A stretch of DNA of 64,000 nt from Microbacterium laevaniformans (GTDB taxonomy: Bacteria; Actinomycetota; Actinomycetes; Actinomycetales; Microbacteriaceae). Below are positions 1 to 8,562 of this stretch, in pieces. The stretch lies in contig NZ_JAFBCE010000001.1 of the NCBI RefSeq assembly GCF_016907555.1, positions 1,178,001-1,242,000 of the forward strand, given 5' to 3'. The notes under the pieces are model-generated. The model did not search any database. It was not told the origin of the DNA and worked only from the letters and a program-made list of their open reading frames with translations. The position numbers and the translations under genes are program-made. Numbering within the stretch: the stretch's first letter is position 1; each line of letters begins with the position of its first letter.

Positions 1-461
1 TGCGGGTCGGGCAATACGGCACCGGCGGGGGCACCGGTGCTCTTCTCGACGTCGATCGCCTGCTGCAGCAGGACGACGGCGGCGACTTGGTCGACAATCC
101 TACGAGACGAACGCTGGGAGCGTCCGGCATCGCGCAGCGCCGCGTGCGCGCTCACCGTGCTGAGGCGCTCATCGACGAGGCGCACCTCCAGTCCGGATGC
201 CGCGCGCACCTCCCTCGCGAAGGCGCGGGCATCGTCGGTGGACGCGGTCTCTCCACCGGACAGGCTGATCGGCAACCCGACGAGCAGTTCCATCGCGGAG
301 TATTCCTCGGCGAGCTGCGCGATGTGCGCGGCCGCGGCATCCGTTCGCGCAACCGTCTCGACGGGAACGGCGAGCAGTCCGTCGCGATCGCACCGGGCGA
401 CCCCGATCCGCGCCTTGCCGACGTCGATCCCGAGGCGCACGCCCGGTCGGAAGCCGCTCAC
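1..461 (-). CDS. ruvX: RuvX/YqgF family putative pre-16S rRNA nuclease (partial, runs off the left edge)
   Basis: The RNase H-fold YqgF family is implicated in 16S rRNA 5'-end maturation and formerly called a Holliday-junction resolvase-like protein. About 153 codons are visible without a stop, close to the usual family length, so only a short C-terminus is missing. Recognisable blocks are GIDVGKARIGVA near the N-terminus (catalytic Asp), LLVGLPISLSG in the middle, and VRLVDERLSTVSA (conserved Glu). The GTG start overlaps the alaS stop as GTGA, so the two genes are translationally coupled, the normal actinobacterial order alaS-ruvX. Identification rests on these motifs and the neighbour. Confidence 0.88.
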   Translation of the reverse strand, partial: MSGFRPGVRLGIDVGKARIGVARCDRDGLLAVPVETVARTDAAAAHIAQLAEEYSAMELLVGLPISLSGGETASTDDARAFAREVRAASGLEVRLVDERLSTVSAHAALRDAGRSQRSSRRIVDQVAAVVLLQQAIDVEKSTGAPAGAVLPDP

Positions 462-3121
462 GCGCCGGGTGTCTCCAGTGCGCGCGTCACCGCTGCGAGC
501 GCGTGCGGGAGGGCATCCGGATCGGTTCCGCCGCCCTGGGCCACGTCGTCACGTCCGCCGCCGCCGCCGCCGAGCACGGCTGCGGCGTTCTTCGCGAGCA
601 CGCCCGCCTTCGCTCCCGCCGCGCGGGCAGCGTCGTCGGTGGCGACGATGACGACGGGCCGGCCGCCGACGACGGCGCCGAGGGCGACGACGGCACCGGC
701 GCCCACGCGCTCGCGCACCTGCAGGGCCAACGTGCGCACATCGTCCGCCGACGCCGCGACACCCAGCGACTGGGCGACGAGGCGGAACGCGCCGGTCGCC
801 TGCGCCGACCCGGCCAGTTCCGGCAGCCGGCTCTCCAGAGCTTTGGCCTCGAACTGGGCGATGCGCTTCTCAGCGGCCTTCAGGCTCGCGGCGAGATCGG
901 CGACGCGGCTCGCGAGCTGGTCTTTGGGCGTCTTCAGCGAGGTCGACAACTGCGAGACGATGGCACGCTCGGCAGCGAGCTCCCGGAAGGCGTCCAGACC
1001 GACGAGAGCTTCCACGCGTCGCGTGGAGGCGCCCACGGACGACTCCCCGACGAGGTTGATGAGGCCGATCTCCGCACTGGAGTTCACATGTGTGCCGCCG
1101 CACAGTTCGCGCGACCAGGGCCCGCCGATGTCGACCATCCGCACCGTGTCGCCGTACTTCTCGCCGAACAGCGCCATCGCGCCGGCCGCCTTGGCCTCAT
1201 CGAGCGGAAGCACGCGCGTGGTCACCTGCAGGTTGTCGCGCACGGCGTTGTTCGCGATCTCCTCGATCTCCGACTTGGTCGCCTCCGACAGGGTCTGACC
1301 CCAGGAGAAGTCGAACCGCATGTAGCCGGCGCGGTTGAGCGATCCGGCCTGCGTGGCCGACTTTCCGAGCGTGTCGCGCAGGGCCGCGTGCACGAGGTGG
1401 GTCGCCGAATGCGCCTGCTGTGCCGCGCGGCGGTTGACGGCATCCACGACGCTCGTCGCGGGCTGGCCCACGCCGACCTCGCCCGAGGTCACCTCGACCG
1501 TGTGGCTGACCAGCCCCGGCACCGGGCGCTGCACGTCCAGGACCTCGAGTTCGTAGCCGGGACCCACGATCACACCCTTGTCGGCCACCTGACCGCCGCT
1601 CTCGGCGTACAGCGAGGTCTCGGCGAGGATCACCTCCGCGATCTGCCCCTGCACCGCCCGCTGTGCGGGGGCACCGTCGACGAGGAGTCCGAGGACGGTC
1701 GACTCGGTCTCCCAATCGGTGTAGCCGGTGAAGACGGTCTCGCCCTTCGCGCGGAAGTCGCGGTAGACGCTGGTGTCGGCCAGTTGGCGCTTGCGCGAGC
1801 GCGCGTCGGCCTTCGCACGAGCGCGCTGCTCATGCATCAGGGTGTCGAACGCATCGCGGTCGACGGTGAGCCCCGCCTCCTCGACGATCTCCATCGTGAG
1901 GTCGATGGGGAAGCCGTACGTGTCGTGGAGCAGGAACGCCTCTGCGCCGCCGATCGAGGTGGTCCCGGCATCCTTGGCCGCCGCGATGGACGCGTCGAGG
2001 TTCTCCGAGCCGGCGGCGAGAGTGCGCAGGAACGTGGCCTCCTCCGCGAGGGCATAGGTCACGAGACGGTCATAGTCGGTGCCGACCACCGGGTAGGCAT
2101 CCTTCATGGCATCCCGCGACGCCGCGAACAGGGTCGCGAACGTCGCTCCGTCCACACCCAGCAGACGCATGGAGCGGATGACGCGGCGCATGAGGCGGCG
2201 GAGGATATAGCCGCGACCTTCGTTCGCCGGGGTCACGCCGTCGCTCAGCAGCATGAGCGAGGAGCGCACGTGGTCGGCGACGACGCGGAAACGGACGTCG
2301 TCGTCGTGGTTCGCGCCGTAGGACTTTCCCGACAGGGCCACGGCGGCATCGAGCACGGGGCGCACCTGATCGGTCTCGTACATGTTGTCGACGCCCTGCT
2401 TGAGGAACGCGATGCGCTCCAGGCCCATGCCGGTGTCGATGTTCTTGTTGGGCAGCTCTCCGACGATCGTGAAGTCGTACTTGCTGCGCACATCCGTGAT
2501 CTCGTACTGCATGAACACGAGGTTCCAGATCTCGACGTAGCGGTCGTCGTCGGTCGCCGGTCCGCCGTCGATCCCGTACGCCGGACCGCGGTCGAAGAAG
2601 ATCTCCGAGCACGGGCCCGCGGGGCCGGGAAGGCCCGTCGACCAGTAGTTCGTGTCCTTGCCCAGGCGCTGGATGCGTTCCTCGGGAAGGTCGGTCAGAC
2701 GCAGCCACAGGTCGTGCGCCTCGTCATCCTCCTCGTAGACCGTGACCCACAGATCCTTCGGGTCGAAGCCCAGTCCACCGTCGTCCTCGGATGTGGTCAG
2801 CAGCTCCCAGGCGTAGCGGATGGCGCCTTCCTTGAAGTAGTCGCCGAACGACCAGTTGCCGAGCATCTGGAAGAAGGTGCCGTGCCGCGGGGTCTTGCCG
2901 ACTTCTTCGATGTCGTTGGTGCGGATGCACTTCTGGTTATCGGCGGCGCGCGGGTACGGCGCGGGCACATCACCCGACAGGTAGGGGATGAACGGCACCA
3001 TTCCGGCGACGGTGAACAGCAGCGCCGGGTCGTCGGTGACCAGGGATGCCGAGGGCACGATCGTGTGCCCGTTCTTCTCGAAGTAGTCCAGGTAGCGCTG
3101 GGCGATCTCGGCGGTCTTCAT
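458..3121 (-). CDS. alaS: alanine--tRNA ligase
   Basis: Cytoplasmic class II synthetase that charges tRNA-Ala and hydrolyses mischarged Ser/Gly-tRNA-Ala. The 887-aa product is full length. It begins MKTAEIAQRYLDYFEKNGH, a classic AlaRS N-terminus, and carries the aminoacylation domain in roughly the first 250 residues. The editing domain has the zinc-binding HSATH and CGGTH motifs, followed by a coiled segment and a Gly-rich C-Ala end. The ATG at 3121 was chosen over upstream in-frame codons because the protein family starts here and a GAGGAA ribosome site precedes it; the longer reading is Arg/Pro-rich noise. It overlaps ruvX by 4 bp and follows the small membrane protein gene. Confidence 0.97.
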   Translation of the reverse strand: MKTAEIAQRYLDYFEKNGHTIVPSASLVTDDPALLFTVAGMVPFIPYLSGDVPAPYPRAADNQKCIRTNDIEEVGKTPRHGTFFQMLGNWSFGDYFKEGAIRYAWELLTTSEDDGGLGFDPKDLWVTVYEEDDEAHDLWLRLTDLPEERIQRLGKDTNYWSTGLPGPAGPCSEIFFDRGPAYGIDGGPATDDDRYVEIWNLVFMQYEITDVRSKYDFTIVGELPNKNIDTGMGLERIAFLKQGVDNMYETDQVRPVLDAAVALSGKSYGANHDDDVRFRVVADHVRSSLMLLSDGVTPANEGRGYILRRLMRRVIRSMRLLGVDGATFATLFAASRDAMKDAYPVVGTDYDRLVTYALAEEATFLRTLAAGSENLDASIAAAKDAGTTSIGGAEAFLLHDTYGFPIDLTMEIVEEAGLTVDRDAFDTLMHEQRARAKADARSRKRQLADTSVYRDFRAKGETVFTGYTDWETESTVLGLLVDGAPAQRAVQGQIAEVILAETSLYAESGGQVADKGVIVGPGYELEVLDVQRPVPGLVSHTVEVTSGEVGVGQPATSVVDAVNRRAAQQAHSATHLVHAALRDTLGKSATQAGSLNRAGYMRFDFSWGQTLSEATKSEIEEIANNAVRDNLQVTTRVLPLDEAKAAGAMALFGEKYGDTVRMVDIGGPWSRELCGGTHVNSSAEIGLINLVGESSVGASTRRVEALVGLDAFRELAAERAIVSQLSTSLKTPKDQLASRVADLAASLKAAEKRIAQFEAKALESRLPELAGSAQATGAFRLVAQSLGVAASADDVRTLALQVRERVGAGAVVALGAVVGGRPVVIVATDDAARAAGAKAGVLAKNAAAVLGGGGGGRDDVAQGGGTDPDALPHALAAVTRALETPGA

Positions 3122-3191
3122 CTGTGGGTTCCTCGGCAGAGCACGGGCGTGCGGGACGGACGGTCCCGTACGGGACGGTGCGGGTGTGTGG

Positions 3192-3473
3192 TCAGTCGGC
3201 GTTCTTGACGACGTCGTGCGCGGCGTCCACGGCGCTGGATGCCGCGTCCTTCGCGGCCTCGACGGCGTTCGCGGCGGCATCCTTGACGTCTTCGGCGATG
3301 CCGTCGATCTTCGCCTCCTGGGCGCGATATGCCTCGCCGATGCGGTCGGTGAACTCGGTGATGCGCGCGTCGACCTCGGCGAGAACCTCGTGGCCGCGCG
3401 GATCCTTGTTCACGAAGTGGGCGGCGACGAAGCCTCCCGCGAGACCCACGACGAACCACAGCACCTTCTTCAT
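3192..3473 (-). CDS. small membrane-anchored hypothetical protein (YtxH-like layout)
   Basis: A 93-aa product starting MKKVLWFVVGLAGGFVAAHFV, which is one N-terminal transmembrane helix. An acidic helical region and an Ala/Asp/Lys-rich C-terminus with heptad-like AAxxAVxAAKDAA repeats, likely amphipathic or coiled, follow. The layout resembles YtxH-type small proteins, but I see no diagnostic motif and assign no function. An ATG lies three codons upstream (3482). I prefer 3473 because TAACAT sits 7 nt before it (leaderless pattern) and GGAA precedes it. It sits between rpsD and alaS on the same strand, probably co-transcribed with alaS. Confidence 0.75.
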   Translation of the reverse strand: MKKVLWFVVGLAGGFVAAHFVNKDPRGHEVLAEVDARITEFTDRIGEAYRAQEAKIDGIAEDVKDAAANAVEAAKDAASSAVDAAHDVVKNAD

Positions 3474-3521
3474 GCGTTCCATGTTAGGTGCACGGCTCGT
3501 GTCGGTGGGTCTGTGGGAACG

Positions 3522-3557
3522 CCGAAGGGCGCCGGGGAGAACCCCGACGCCCTTCGG
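3522..3557 (-). terminator. stem-loop terminator after rpsD
   Basis: Arms CCGAAGGGCG and CGCCCTTCGG enclose a second GGGG/CCCC stem. It lies just past the rpsD stop, with no long T run, as is common in high-GC actinobacteria. Confidence 0.6.
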
Positions 3558-3569
3558 ATGTGCACGCGC

Positions 3570-4199
3570 TCAGCGCGCGGCGTAGTACTCGACGACGAGC
3601 TGGACGTCACCGGTGACGGGGACCTCCGCACGCTTCGGACGACGCACGAGCTTGGCCTGCAGCTTGTCGAGCTCGACCTCGAGGTAGCCCGGGACGGGGG
3701 GCAGAACCTCGGCGTGGCCACCGAGGGCGGCGACCTGGAAGGGCTCCAGCGACTCGCTCTTGGGCTTGACGTGGATGGTCTGACCCGGCTTCACGCGGAA
3801 CGACGGGCGGTCGACGAGCTGGCCGTCCACGAGGATGTGGCGGTGCACGACGAGCTGGCGCGCCTGCGCCGTGGTGCGGGCGAAGCCGGCACGGAGCACG
3901 AGGGCGTCGAGGCGCATCTCGAGCAGCTCGACGAGGTTCTCACCGGTCAGGCCGTCCTGGCGACGGGCCTCGTTGAAGGTGTTGCGCATCTGCTTCTCGC
4001 GGATGCCGTACTGCTCGCGCAGACGCTGCTTCTCGCGGAGGCGGACGGCGAAGTCGCTGTCCTGCTTGCGCTTGGTGCGGCCGTGCTCGCCGGGAGCATA
4101 CGGGCGCTTCTCGAGATACTTGGCTGCCTTGGGGGTCAGCGCGACGCCGAGGGCGCGCGACAGACGCACCTTGCGGCGGTCCTGGGACTTCGTAGCCAC
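3570..4199 (-). CDS. rpsD: 30S ribosomal protein S4
   Basis: Primary 16S rRNA binding protein that nucleates 30S assembly. The 209-aa length is standard. The N-terminal block contains KSQDRRKVRLSRALGVALTPKA and the typical RPYAPGEHGRTKRKQ. The S4 RNA-binding domain follows (about residues 95-160: EMRLDALVLRAGFARTTAQ, ARQLVVHRHILVDG). The C-terminus EYYAAR is normal. It stands alone rather than in the rpsM-rpsK-rpsD-rpoA operon, the usual situation in Micrococcales. TACAGT (4347-4352) on the coding strand is a plausible -10, placing the promoter at the end of the upstream DUF1361 gene. Confidence 0.97.
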   Translation of the reverse strand: MATKSQDRRKVRLSRALGVALTPKAAKYLEKRPYAPGEHGRTKRKQDSDFAVRLREKQRLREQYGIREKQMRNTFNEARRQDGLTGENLVELLEMRLDALVLRAGFARTTAQARQLVVHRHILVDGQLVDRPSFRVKPGQTIHVKPKSESLEPFQVAALGGHAEVLPPVPGYLEVELDKLQAKLVRRPKRAEVPVTGDVQLVVEYYAAR

Positions 4200-4352
4200 G
4201 AAGTGTTCCTTTCGTTACGCGGACGCGACTGTCGCGCCTCGCGGACGTATCGCCTCTCCTCGCCCTGTCCGGACTGCACGCCGGGGCATGCCGGAAGGTC
4301 GGTGAAGAAAAGAGGGGATGCCCGAAAACCGGTTTCGAGCCAATCCACTGTA

Positions 4353-4997
4353 TCAGAGGGCGTCCGCGCGCAACGCGGACCAGCCCAGCGCGAACAGCGG
4401 CACGTAGAGGATGGCGATGAGCAGTGCGTGGGTGAGGACGAAGCCGAACGCTTCCAGAGCCTTGCCCCGATGACGCAGATGGTCACGCAGCTTGCGGATC
4501 ATGGATCCCGGATGCCGGATGTCCCAGCTGTTGAGCCGCAGGTAGCGCCCCAGATAGACGCCGATGGCACCGAGCAGGATCACGGTCGCGGCGAAGCCCC
4601 AGCTGGCGGCGGGGATGCGTCCGTCGGGGCGATCGATGAGAACGAGGCCCATCGTCTGCACGACGGCCAGGCTGAGGACCGCATTGGCGATGCCGGAAAG
4701 CGTCAGCGCCAGCGTCTGGACGATGTCGTACCACAGGGGTACCGGTGTGGTCTCGGCTCGATGGCTGAAGTTGAGCTCCGTGATCAGGTACACCGAGTTC
4801 GGGAAGAACACGAGCCACAGCAGCGTCGCGACGATCAGGTAGGCCCACACGGCAAACGTGCCCGCCCCGGCGATCGCCTCGGTCGCCCGCCCGATCAAGG
4901 GGGTCAGCAGAAGCAGGCCTGCGCCGAGCACGACCGCGAGCAGCACAGGAAGAAAGGAGAGTCCGATGTTCAGCAGCATCGGCCGGTACAGCTTCAC
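4353..4997 (-). CDS. DUF1361 integral membrane protein (probable 5' frameshift)
   Basis: The product has about six hydrophobic helices and the DUF1361-type motifs LIVATLLWLVFFPNSVYLITEL, HRAETTPVPLWYDIVQ and a C-terminal TM pair. No function is known. The longest uninterrupted reading starts at GTG 4997, without a convincing ribosome site. The 80 bp just upstream encode MSALLIGVIAVTLLNLYAAV and a few more residues, an obvious TM helix, in another frame. Removing one base in the CCC run at 5006-5008 joins the two frames as ..VLRA-VYGVKLYRPM.., a natural transition. So either the gene is frameshifted or the sequence has a homopolymer error; without it the protein lacks its first helix. Confidence 0.8.
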   Translation of the reverse strand: MKLYRPMLLNIGLSFLPVLLAVVLGAGLLLLTPLIGRATEAIAGAGTFAVWAYLIVATLLWLVFFPNSVYLITELNFSHRAETTPVPLWYDIVQTLALTLSGIANAVLSLAVVQTMGLVLIDRPDGRIPAASWGFAATVILLGAIGVYLGRYLRLNSWDIRHPGSMIRKLRDHLRHRGKALEAFGFVLTHALLIAILYVPLFALGWSALRADAL

Positions 4998-5005
4998 GCC
5001 GTAGA

Positions 5006-5085
5006 CCCGCGCGCAGCACGATCAGGACGGCCGCGTACAGGTTGAGCAGCGTGACGGCGATGACGCCGATGAGCAGAGCCGACAT
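5006..5085 (-). pseudogene. out-of-frame N-terminal segment of the DUF1361 gene
   Basis: Encodes a start methionine and one clean transmembrane helix (ALLIGVIAVTLLNLYAAVLIV), then runs into Arg-rich nonsense. It belongs with the DUF1361 coding region downstream, separated by a one-base indel in a run of three C (5006-5008). Confidence 0.6.
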
Positions 5086-5110
5086 CCCGTCAGCCTGTCA
5101 CAGTCGACAC

Positions 5111-6619
5111 TCAGCGCAGCAGGTCGAGGACGCCGACCGGGTACACGGGCGGCGCATCCGCAGCCCACAGCGCCGCGATCTCGTACCAGCCCACCGTCGT
5201 GTGGCTGTCCCGCACGGGCAGCCGTTCACCCACCGGCAGCGCGGCCAGCTGCGGCGAACGTCCCCGGAAGACATGCACGATCTCGTGCCCGCGACCGCTG
5301 CCGCTGTCGAAGATGTTCTCGGTGACGGCCGCGAGCACGGCGTCGTCGAACTCCGCCGCAAGCTCCTCGGCGAACTCCCGGACGACGGCGCGCGCCGCGG
5401 TCTCGCCGAACTCGATGCCGCCACCCGGAGCACGGAGGAACTCGCCGTGCCGGTCGGTCTCCGGGTACGACTCCAGCAGCACACGGCCGTCCTGGACCAC
5501 CAGCCCGACGGCGATCGCGCGGATGCGGGCGAGGCTCGCCAGCTCCCCCGCGTACGCGTCGACGGCCCGGCGATACTGCGGCAGCATCGGCGCGAGCGTC
5601 TGTAGAGCCGTGCGCACCGCCGCGGTCGGCTTCTCGTCGTCGTGCAGCGCGAGGGCCAGGAAGGCGCGCGCGGGGGCGATCAGCGGGTCGTCGTCGCTGA
5701 CCGTGCGCAGGAGCGCCATCGCGGCGGAGGCGTCGCCCACGTTGCGCAGCGAGCTCGCCAGCTGGATGACCGCCTCCGTGCGGTGCGCAGCGGCCAGGCC
5801 CCGATCGAGAGCCTGCCGGTACAGCGGGATCGCGGCTTCTTCCTCGCCGAGCGCGTCATGCAGCGACGCCCGCTCGAATGCGGCGCGGGCATCCTCCTGT
5901 CCACGCGCGTCGAGGAGGCGTCCCAGCTCTGCGTGCGCCGTCGCGGGGTCCGCCGGATCGAAGCGATCCCAGAACAGTGCGAGCTCATCGACGGGATCAG
6001 CGACCGGCGCCGATCGCAGCGCACGATCCAGCGCGGAGCGCACACGCTCCTGTGCACGGCGGAGCACGGGGTCGGTGACGGATGCCCGCGCGAACACGAG
6101 CAGCCCGCGCGCGGCCTCCCCCGCGTCGCTCAAACCGCCCGCCAGCAGGTGCGCGACGAGCTCGTCGATCCCGATCGTGCGGACGACACCCGACTCGCCG
6201 TCTTCCCAGTGCGGGTCTGCGACGCGGCGGCAGCCGGCGGCGACGACCACGTTCTTGCGTCGAGTGGAGTTGGCTCCCGACCACTCGCTCCCGGCGTGGA
6301 ACAGCGCCGCGGCGCGATGACCCGTCTCCTCGAGCAGCTCGCGCGCCGCCGCCGTGAGGGCGTCCTCCCCCGCGTCGATCAGGCCGCCGGGGAGCTCACG
6401 CACCAGCGCGCGCGGACCGACGCGGTACTGCTCGAACAGGATCACATCACCCGTGTCGGTGAGAGCCACGACCGCGACGGTGTCGCCCTGCTCGATCACG
6501 TCCCATTCGGAGACCGAGCCGTCCGGGAGACGGTAGGTGTCCCTACGCACGCGCGTGTAACCGTCGTAGGCCTCGGTCTCGGTGAGCAGCTCCCAGGGCT
6601 GCGCGCTCTCGGCGTCCAT
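5111..6619 (-). CDS. Nudix-TPR-Nudix fusion protein
   Basis: A single 502-codon frame with two Nudix hydrolase domains around a tetratricopeptide segment. The first (about 40-170) looks like an ADP-ribose pyrophosphatase: QGDTVAVVAL, ELPGGLIDAGED and a canonical Nudix box at about 79-101 ending RELLEETGH. The middle (about 195-350) has TPR_5-like helices such as AFERASLHDALGEEEAAIPLYRQALDRG. The third part (about 365-502) is an MTH1-like Nudix fold (AVGLVVQDGRVLLES, box at about 399-423 with REFAEELAA). Its box lacks the usual final Gly (EELAA, not EExxG), so activity may be altered. Reaction and substrate are unknown. ATG 6619 follows GAGG. Codon use matches the neighbours, so a true fusion is likelier than an assembly artefact. 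Confidence 0.85.
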   Translation of the reverse strand: MDAESAQPWELLTETEAYDGYTRVRRDTYRLPDGSVSEWDVIEQGDTVAVVALTDTGDVILFEQYRVGPRALVRELPGGLIDAGEDALTAAARELLEETGHRAAALFHAGSEWSGANSTRRKNVVVAAGCRRVADPHWEDGESGVVRTIGIDELVAHLLAGGLSDAGEAARGLLVFARASVTDPVLRRAQERVRSALDRALRSAPVADPVDELALFWDRFDPADPATAHAELGRLLDARGQEDARAAFERASLHDALGEEEAAIPLYRQALDRGLAAAHRTEAVIQLASSLRNVGDASAAMALLRTVSDDDPLIAPARAFLALALHDDEKPTAAVRTALQTLAPMLPQYRRAVDAYAGELASLARIRAIAVGLVVQDGRVLLESYPETDRHGEFLRAPGGGIEFGETAARAVVREFAEELAAEFDDAVLAAVTENIFDSGSGRGHEIVHVFRGRSPQLAALPVGERLPVRDSHTTVGWYEIAALWAADAPPVYPVGVLDLLR

Positions 6620-6674
6620 ACGTCGATCCTCGCACCGGCCGGCGGCGCGCCCTCATCGGCGCCCTCGGACGCGC

Positions 6675-8006
6675 TCAGTCGCCCAGGATCTTGCGGATCT
6701 TTTCGACGCGCGCCGCGATGTCGCGTTCGAGCCCGCGTCCGGTCGGCTCGTAGTAGTGGCGGCCCCGCAGCTCGTCCGGCAGGTACTGCTGAGTGGCGAC
6801 GCCGACCGCGAGATCGTGGGGGTAGACGTAGCCCTTGCCGTGACCGAGCCGCTTCGCGCCCGGGTAGTGCGCGTCGCGGAGGTGAGTGGGCACACGCCCG
6901 AACCCGCCGGCGCGAACGTCGGCGATCGCCTTGTCGATCGCGAGGTAGGCGGCGTTGGACTTGGCGGTCGTCGCGAGGTAGGCGGTCGCCTCCGCCAGTG
7001 GGATCCGGCCCTCCGGCATGCCGATGAAGGCGACCGCATCGGCGGCGGCGACCGCGATGACGAGCGCCTGCGGATCGGCGAGGCCGACGTCCTCGGATGC
7101 CGAGATCACGAGACGCCGGGCGATGAAGCGCGGATCCTCCCCCGCCTCGATCATCCGCGCCAGATAATGCATGGCAGCATCGACGTCGGAGCCTCGGATC
7201 GACTTGATGAACGCGCTGATGACGTCGTAGTGCTCGTCCCCTTGGCGGTCGTAGCGCAGCAGCGCACGGTCGACGGCCTGGGCCACGTGGGCCGCTGTCA
7301 CGACCGGGCGTTCGTCGCCGTCTGGATCGGCGTCGGCGACCATCGCCGCCGCTGCTTCGAGCGAGGTGAGTGCCCGGCGTGCGTCGCCGGAGGCCAGCTG
7401 AACGAGCGCCGTGCGCGCCTCGGCATCCAGCACCACGGCGCCGTCCAAGCCGCGCGCGTCGGACACCGCGCGATCGAGCAGCAGGCCGAGGTCGTCGTCG
7501 GTGAGCGGCTTCAGTGTCAGCAGCAGCGAGCGCGAGAGCAAGGGAGAGATGACAGAGAAGGACGGATTCTCGGTGGTCGCGGCGATCAGGATCACCCAGC
7601 CGTTCTCCACACCCGGCAGCAGCGCGTCCTGCTGCGCCTTGGTGAAGCGGTGGATCTCGTCGAGGAAGAGGATCGTCGACATGCCGTACAGGTCGCGCTG
7701 GGTCATCGCCTCCTGCATCACCTCGCGCACGTCCTTCACCCCGGCGGTGACCGCCGAGAGCTCCACGAACCGACGTCCGGACGTGCGCGCGATCGCCTGC
7801 GCGAGCGTCGTCTTGCCGGTGCCGGGCGGCCCCCACAGGATCACCGAGACGGCCGTCTTCGCGGCGCCCGCAGGGTCGGCGAGGGCGACCAAGGGAGATC
7901 CGGGTCGCAGCAGATGCCCCTGACCGGCCACCTCCTCCAGCGAGGTCGGTCGCATCCGCACGGCCAGCGGGGTCTGACCCTGGAAGAGAGCGGATGCCGA
8001 TGCCAC
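6675..8006 (-). CDS. rarA: replication-associated recombination protein A (AAA+ ATPase)
   Basis: RarA/MgsA family ATPase acting at stalled replication forks, related to clamp loaders and RuvB. The 443-aa length is typical. Motifs: N-terminal [21 protein letters not shown], Walker [12 protein letters not shown], Walker [10 protein letters not shown], sensor-1 ATTENPSF, and the C-terminal tetramerisation region with [22 protein letters not shown]. It starts with GTG at 8006. TAGCCT lies exactly 6 nt upstream of that codon, so the mRNA is probably leaderless. It is divergent from the small membrane protein at 8144. Confidence 0.95.
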   Translation of the reverse strand: MASASALFQGQTPLAVRMRPTSLEEVAGQGHLLRPGSPLVALADPAGAAKTAVSVILWGPPGTGKTTLAQAIARTSGRRFVELSAVTAGVKDVREVMQEAMTQRDLYGMSTILFLDEIHRFTKAQQDALLPGVENGWVILIAATTENPSFSVISPLLSRSLLLTLKPLTDDDLGLLLDRAVSDARGLDGAVVLDAEARTALVQLASGDARRALTSLEAAAAMVADADPDGDERPVVTAAHVAQAVDRALLRYDRQGDEHYDVISAFIKSIRGSDVDAAMHYLARMIEAGEDPRFIARRLVISASEDVGLADPQALVIAVAAADAVAFIGMPEGRIPLAEATAYLATTAKSNAAYLAIDKAIADVRAGGFGRVPTHLRDAHYPGAKRLGHGKGYVYPHDLAVGVATQQYLPDELRGRHYYEPTGRGLERDIAARVEKIRKILGD

Positions 8007-8143
8007 CGAACCAGGCTATCCGTGCCCGCCGACGTCGGGGTCGACCGCGTTTGTCGACAGCGCTCGCCGGGACGTAGTCTTCCCAGAGCGCCGCGCGGCC
8101 CGGATGACCGCGGTCGTGGTGCGCGACGACGAAGGAGGTCCGG

Positions 8144-8446
8144 GTGGCTGCGGCGGGCAAGAAGCAATCGCGCGACGAGAAAGAACGCGCACGCGTCTAT
8201 CGGGCACGCCAGGAGTTCCACGCGAGCCTCATCGCGCGCCGGCGCCGCGACAACGTCATCGCCGGCGTCGCCGGCGGACTCCTCATCCTCGCGGTGGTCG
8301 GCGGGCAGGTCGCGTACTACACGGCGGGTCCGGGCGCTCCCACACCCGCTCCGACAGACGCCGGCACACCCGCTCCGACTCCGGTCGAGCTGCCCGGCTC
8401 GTCCGAGATCCCCGCCCCGACCCCGACGCCGACGACCGCTCCCTGA
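8144..8446 (+). CDS. small single-pass membrane protein with Pro/Thr-rich tail
   Basis: The 100-aa product has a basic cytoplasmic N-terminus (KKQSRDEKERARVYRARQ), one TM helix (VIAGVAGGLLILAVVGGQVAYY) and an extracytoplasmic tail of PTPAPT-type repeats. The GTG start at 8144 is fixed by a strong AAGGAGGT ribosome site. In many actinobacteria a membrane-anchored peptidyl-prolyl isomerase with a similar basic-TM N-terminus sits at this position beside the DUF349 gene and rel. Here the catalytic domain is absent, so this may be a reduced relative (inference). No function assigned. Confidence 0.75.
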   Translation: MAAAGKKQSRDEKERARVYRARQEFHASLIARRRRDNVIAGVAGGLLILAVVGGQVAYYTAGPGAPTPAPTDAGTPAPTPVELPGSSEIPAPTPTPTTAP

Positions 8447-8562
8447 CCGTCCTGGCCCTCGGCGAGCGTCCGGGATGGGCGCTCCGCGGATGACGGGCGT
8501 GCCCGTATAGGCTTATGCCGACCGAACCCCCATGCGGCGTGCGCCGCGACGAGGTGCTATCC

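Noticed and set aside
503..3208. Very long open frame on the plus strand opposite alaS (about 900 codons)
   Set aside because: Antisense shadow from high GC; Arg/Gly/His-rich with no domain, while alaS on the other strand is unmistakable. The same applies to long frames opposite thrS, acnA, parE and rel.
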